Shown here piece by piece: positions 54,463 through 64,000 of a stretch of 64,000 nucleotides of DNA. The translations under genes and the position numbers were made by a program. This stretch comes from Streptomyces sp. NBC_00442 (GTDB lineage Bacteria > Actinomycetota > Actinomycetes > Streptomycetales > Streptomycetaceae), in contig NZ_CP107918.1 in NCBI RefSeq assembly GCF_036014195.1, positions 2,852,001 to 2,916,000 of the forward strand, written 5' to 3'. The stretch's first letter is position 1. The number at the start of each line of letters is the position of its first letter. The notes under the pieces were generated by a model. That model was not told the origin of the DNA. It saw only the letters and a program-made list of their open reading frames with translations, and did no database searches.

Positions 54463-54496
54463 AAGAGCCCCGCACCTCGAAAGGTGCGGGGCTCTT
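54463..54496. terminator. Bidirectional terminator between the PIG-L gene and tuf
   Basis: 15-bp perfect stem: AAGAGCCCCGCACCT (54463-54477), CGAA loop, AGGTGCGGGGCTCTT (54482-54496). It serves the convergent plus-strand gene and tuf; T content is low on both sides but stem strength is high. Confidence 0.85.
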
Positions 54497-54536
54497 CTGA
54501 CAGCTCAGTGAGCTACCAGGTCAGACAGTCAAGTAC

Positions 54537-55730
<1,194 letters not shown>

Positions 55731-55807
55731 TGGGGTCCTCCTGCGGAGTGGTTCTGGTACGCCTTACTCATCGGCGCCAGGTGATCTTTGCTGGGATGCC
55801 GGGGCCC

Positions 55808-55849
55808 GGGGCATTCACCGTAAACCCGATGGTTTACGCCGAATGCCCC
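55808..55849 (-). promoter_or_regulatory. Large hairpin between fusA and tuf
   Basis: GGGGCATTC (55808-55816) pairs with GAATGCCCC (55841-55849), and the inner GTAAACC (55820-55826) with GGTTTAC (55831-55837), interrupted by one small internal loop. No U tract; a processing or attenuation site in the fusA-tuf spacer. Confidence 0.65.
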
Positions 55850-55890
55850 AGGAGCTCCGGTGACAAGCCTAAAGCGTGAACTCGGGAGAG

Positions 55891-58017
<2,127 letters not shown>

Positions 58018-58055
58018 ATCGGCTCAGTCTTCTCTCGGTCTCGATGTGGGTGCGA

Positions 58056-58526
58056 CTACCAGCGGTAGTGCGCGAAGGCCTTGTTGGACTCGGCCATCTT
58101 GTGGGTGTCCTCACGCTTCTTGACCGCAGCGCCGAGGCCGTTGGAGGCGTCGAGCAGCTCGTTCATGAGGCGTTCGGTCATGGTCTTCTCACGGCGGGCG
58201 CGGGAGTAACCCACGATCCAGCGAAGCGAGAGGGTGGCGGCGCGACCGGGCTTGACCTCGATCGGCACCTGGTAGGTGGCGCCACCGACACGGCGGGACT
58301 TGACCTCAAGAGACGGCTTGACGTTCTCAAGAGCGCGCTTCAGCGTGATGACCGGGTCAGCACCGGTCTTCTCGCGGAGGCCCTCCATGGCGCCGTAGAC
58401 GATGCGCTCGGCGGTGGAGCGCTTGCCGTCCAGCAGGATCTTGTTGATCAGCGAGGTGACAAGAGGAGAGCTGTAGACCGGGTCGATGATGACCGGGCGC
58501 TTCGGGGCGGGGCCCTTACGAGGCAT
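58056..58526 (-). CDS. rpsG: 30S ribosomal protein S7
   Basis: 156 residues: [53 protein letters not shown] and [50 protein letters not shown]. 3' nucleator of 30S assembly. Two bases after rpsL. Confidence 0.99.
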   Translation of the reverse strand: MPRKGPAPKRPVIIDPVYSSPLVTSLINKILLDGKRSTAERIVYGAMEGLREKTGADPVITLKRALENVKPSLEVKSRRVGGATYQVPIEVKPGRAATLSLRWIVGYSRARREKTMTERLMNELLDASNGLGAAVKKREDTHKMAESNKAFAHYRW

Positions 58527-58528
58527 TC

Positions 58529-58900
58529 TTACTTCTCCTTCTTGGCGCCGTAGCGGCTGCGGGCCTGCTTGCGGTTCTTGACACTCTGCGTGTCGAGCGA
58601 GCCGCGGATGATCTTGTAACGAACACCCGGCAGGTCCTTCACACGGCCACCACGCACGAGCACGATCGAGTGCTCCTGCAGGTTGTGTCCCTCACCCGGG
58701 ATGTAGGCCGTGACCTCGATGCCGGAGGTCAGACGCACACGCGCGACCTTACGGAGCGCCGAGTTCGGCTTCTTCGGGGTGACTGTGAACACACGCGTGC
58801 AGACGCCGCGACGCTGGGGCGAACCCTCGAGCGCGGGCGTCTTGTTCTTCTCGACCTTGTCCTGCCGGCCCTTCCGGACCAGCTGCTGGATCGTAGGCAC
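58529..58900 (-). CDS. rpsL: 30S ribosomal protein S12
   Basis: 123 residues: [100 protein letters not shown]. Lys43 and Lys88 are both the wild-type, streptomycin-sensitive residues. GTG at 58898-58900. First gene of the str operon. Confidence 0.99.
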   Translation of the reverse strand: MPTIQQLVRKGRQDKVEKNKTPALEGSPQRRGVCTRVFTVTPKKPNSALRKVARVRLTSGIEVTAYIPGEGHNLQEHSIVLVRGGRVKDLPGVRYKIIRGSLDTQSVKNRKQARSRYGAKKEK

Positions 58901-58950
58901 TACTTCTCCGGTTTCTGTGTGCCGTAGTAAAACTAACCTGAAACACGTCG

Positions 58951-58975
58951 CCGACCCACGCGGTCGGGTGTGTCG
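58951..58975 (-). promoter_or_regulatory. Conserved leader hairpin of the rpsL (str) operon
   Basis: CCGACC (58951-58956), CACGC, GGTCGG (58962-58967), GTGTGTCG. One base differs from the block in the rpsJ leader (48074-48098). It lies 51-75 bases upstream of the rpsL start, between the promoter and the gene. Confidence 0.75.
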
Positions 58976-59093
58976 AATACTGCAGACCCTGCCCTAGGAC
59001 AGAAGAAGCGCAGATTGCGGTGGCCGGTCCAGAAGCTCCACTGCGGACGTAGGCACGCAGCCGAGCCCAGGCACACCCCAGGCACAAGGTCTG

Positions 59094-59122
59094 AGCGTAC
59101 CTACCGCATCGACTTGGGTCAA
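59094..59122 (-). promoter_or_regulatory. str operon promoter
   Basis: Minus strand TTGACC (59122-59117), 17-base spacer, TACGCT (59099-59094), a good HrdB-type promoter. The leader to the rpsL GTG is about 185-190 bases and includes the conserved hairpin. Confidence 0.6.
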
Positions 59123-59190
59123 AACAAATGGCCACGCACGCGGCCCCACGGGCAGTGGGACATGTCACCGCATACCCCACCGGGCTCCAC

Positions 59191-59211
59191 GGTGAGACGA
59201 ACCGTCTCACC
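59191..59211. repeat. 21-bp palindrome between rpoC and the str promoter
   Basis: GGTGAGAC (59191-59198), five-base loop, GTCTCACC (59204-59211). Perfect arms, lies about 70 bases upstream of the str -35 box. Possible operator. Confidence 0.55.
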
Positions 59212-59325
59212 AGGCGGGCCTCCGCGGCCTCCTCGGGAGCCGCGAAACCTCTCCCGGATCGAGCCGATCCGCACGGCTCCGGGACCCTTCCGGACCCTTC
59301 ATGCCCCTTCCGGCCGGCGAAAACC

Positions 59326-59370
59326 CCGAAGGGCGCCCGCCCCGCGCGAAGCGGAACGGGCGCCCTTCGG
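59326..59370 (-). terminator. rpoC terminator
   Basis: CCGAAGGGCGCCCG (59326-59339) pairs perfectly with CGGGCGCCCTTCGG (59357-59370) over a 17-base loop. On the minus strand GGTTTTCG follows, a short U run. Confidence 0.8.
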
Positions 59371-59387
59371 TACCTCTGACGTACGCC

Positions 59388-63287
<3,900 letters not shown>

Positions 63288-63382
63288 TTGTCGTCAATCC
63301 CTCTTTCGGGGTCGATTCTTCAAGATGGTCTGAGGGGGGTCCTGGGACGGTGGGGGCTCTTAGCGAGCCCCCACCAGACCCG

Positions 63383-64000
<618 letters not shown>

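Larger units (their letters stand above)
58901..59387. other. 487-base rpoC-rpsL intergenic region
   Basis: Contains the conserved leader hairpin (58951-58975), a vegetative promoter (59094-59122), a 21-bp palindrome (59191-59211) and the rpoC terminator (59326-59370). I see no gene. Confidence 0.8.

Overview
The window is chromosomal DNA of a Streptomyces or very close relative. The evidence is very high GC with strong third-position GC bias, frequent GTG starts, HrcA/CIRCE control of groES, alternating short intergenic repeats of Streptomyces type, XRE/DUF397/ATP-binding regulator trios, and the actinobacterial order rpoB-rpoC-rpsL-rpsG-fusA-tuf, then rpsJ...rplQ-truA-rplM-rpsI-glmM. Most housekeeping genes read leftward on the minus strand, so the biological order runs from base 64000 down to base 1.

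Layout, high to low coordinate. 64000-54463: 3' end of rpoB, rpoC, a terminator, then the str operon (rpsL, rpsG, fusA, tuf). 54402-48988: a small accessory island with a secreted PIG-L-like lipoprotein, an anti-sigma-like ATPase divergent from an XRE regulator plus DUF397 protein, a Uma2-fold protein and an HTH protein. 48009-29965: the S10/spc/alpha ribosomal cluster from rpsJ to rplQ with secY, adk, map, infA, rpmJ and rpoA, followed by truA. 29955-22712: a membrane-anchored protein, an ABC-F ATPase, rplM-rpsI, glmM, a DUF389 membrane protein and coaA. 22578-18455: glmS, acpS and the bifunctional NAD(P)HX repair enzyme. 17610-9942: L,D-transpeptidase, alanine racemase, an alpha/beta hydrolase, tsaE, a 58-codon gene behind an iron-box-like site, a membrane-anchored protein, then tsaB-rimI-tsaD and a coupled 83-residue protein. 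9838-60: three polysaccharide deacetylase lipoproteins, helR behind a rifamycin-associated element, small accessory genes, a SAM methyltransferase and groES with two CIRCE operators.

How the genes work together: glmS and glmM feed amino-sugar precursors, alr supplies D-alanine, and the L,D-transpeptidase and three deacetylases act on the finished envelope, so cell-wall functions are interleaved with translation. tsaE, tsaB and tsaD provide tRNA t6A modification and truA pseudouridylation. coaA (CoA synthesis) and acpS (CoA-dependent ACP activation) also lie close together. helR and the rpo genes connect to transcription and rifamycin tolerance.

The least expected signals are: helR with its palindromic element; a conserved leader hairpin shared by the rpsJ and rpsL operons; a perfect 160-bp duplication of the map 3' end and a 45-bp duplication of the rpsK 3' end; an iron-box-like site before a tiny gene; and two intergenic repeat families that always occur together. 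I did not find a wholly new multi-gene system. Start codons were chosen by eye from Shine-Dalgarno spacing and family lengths, and no database search was run.
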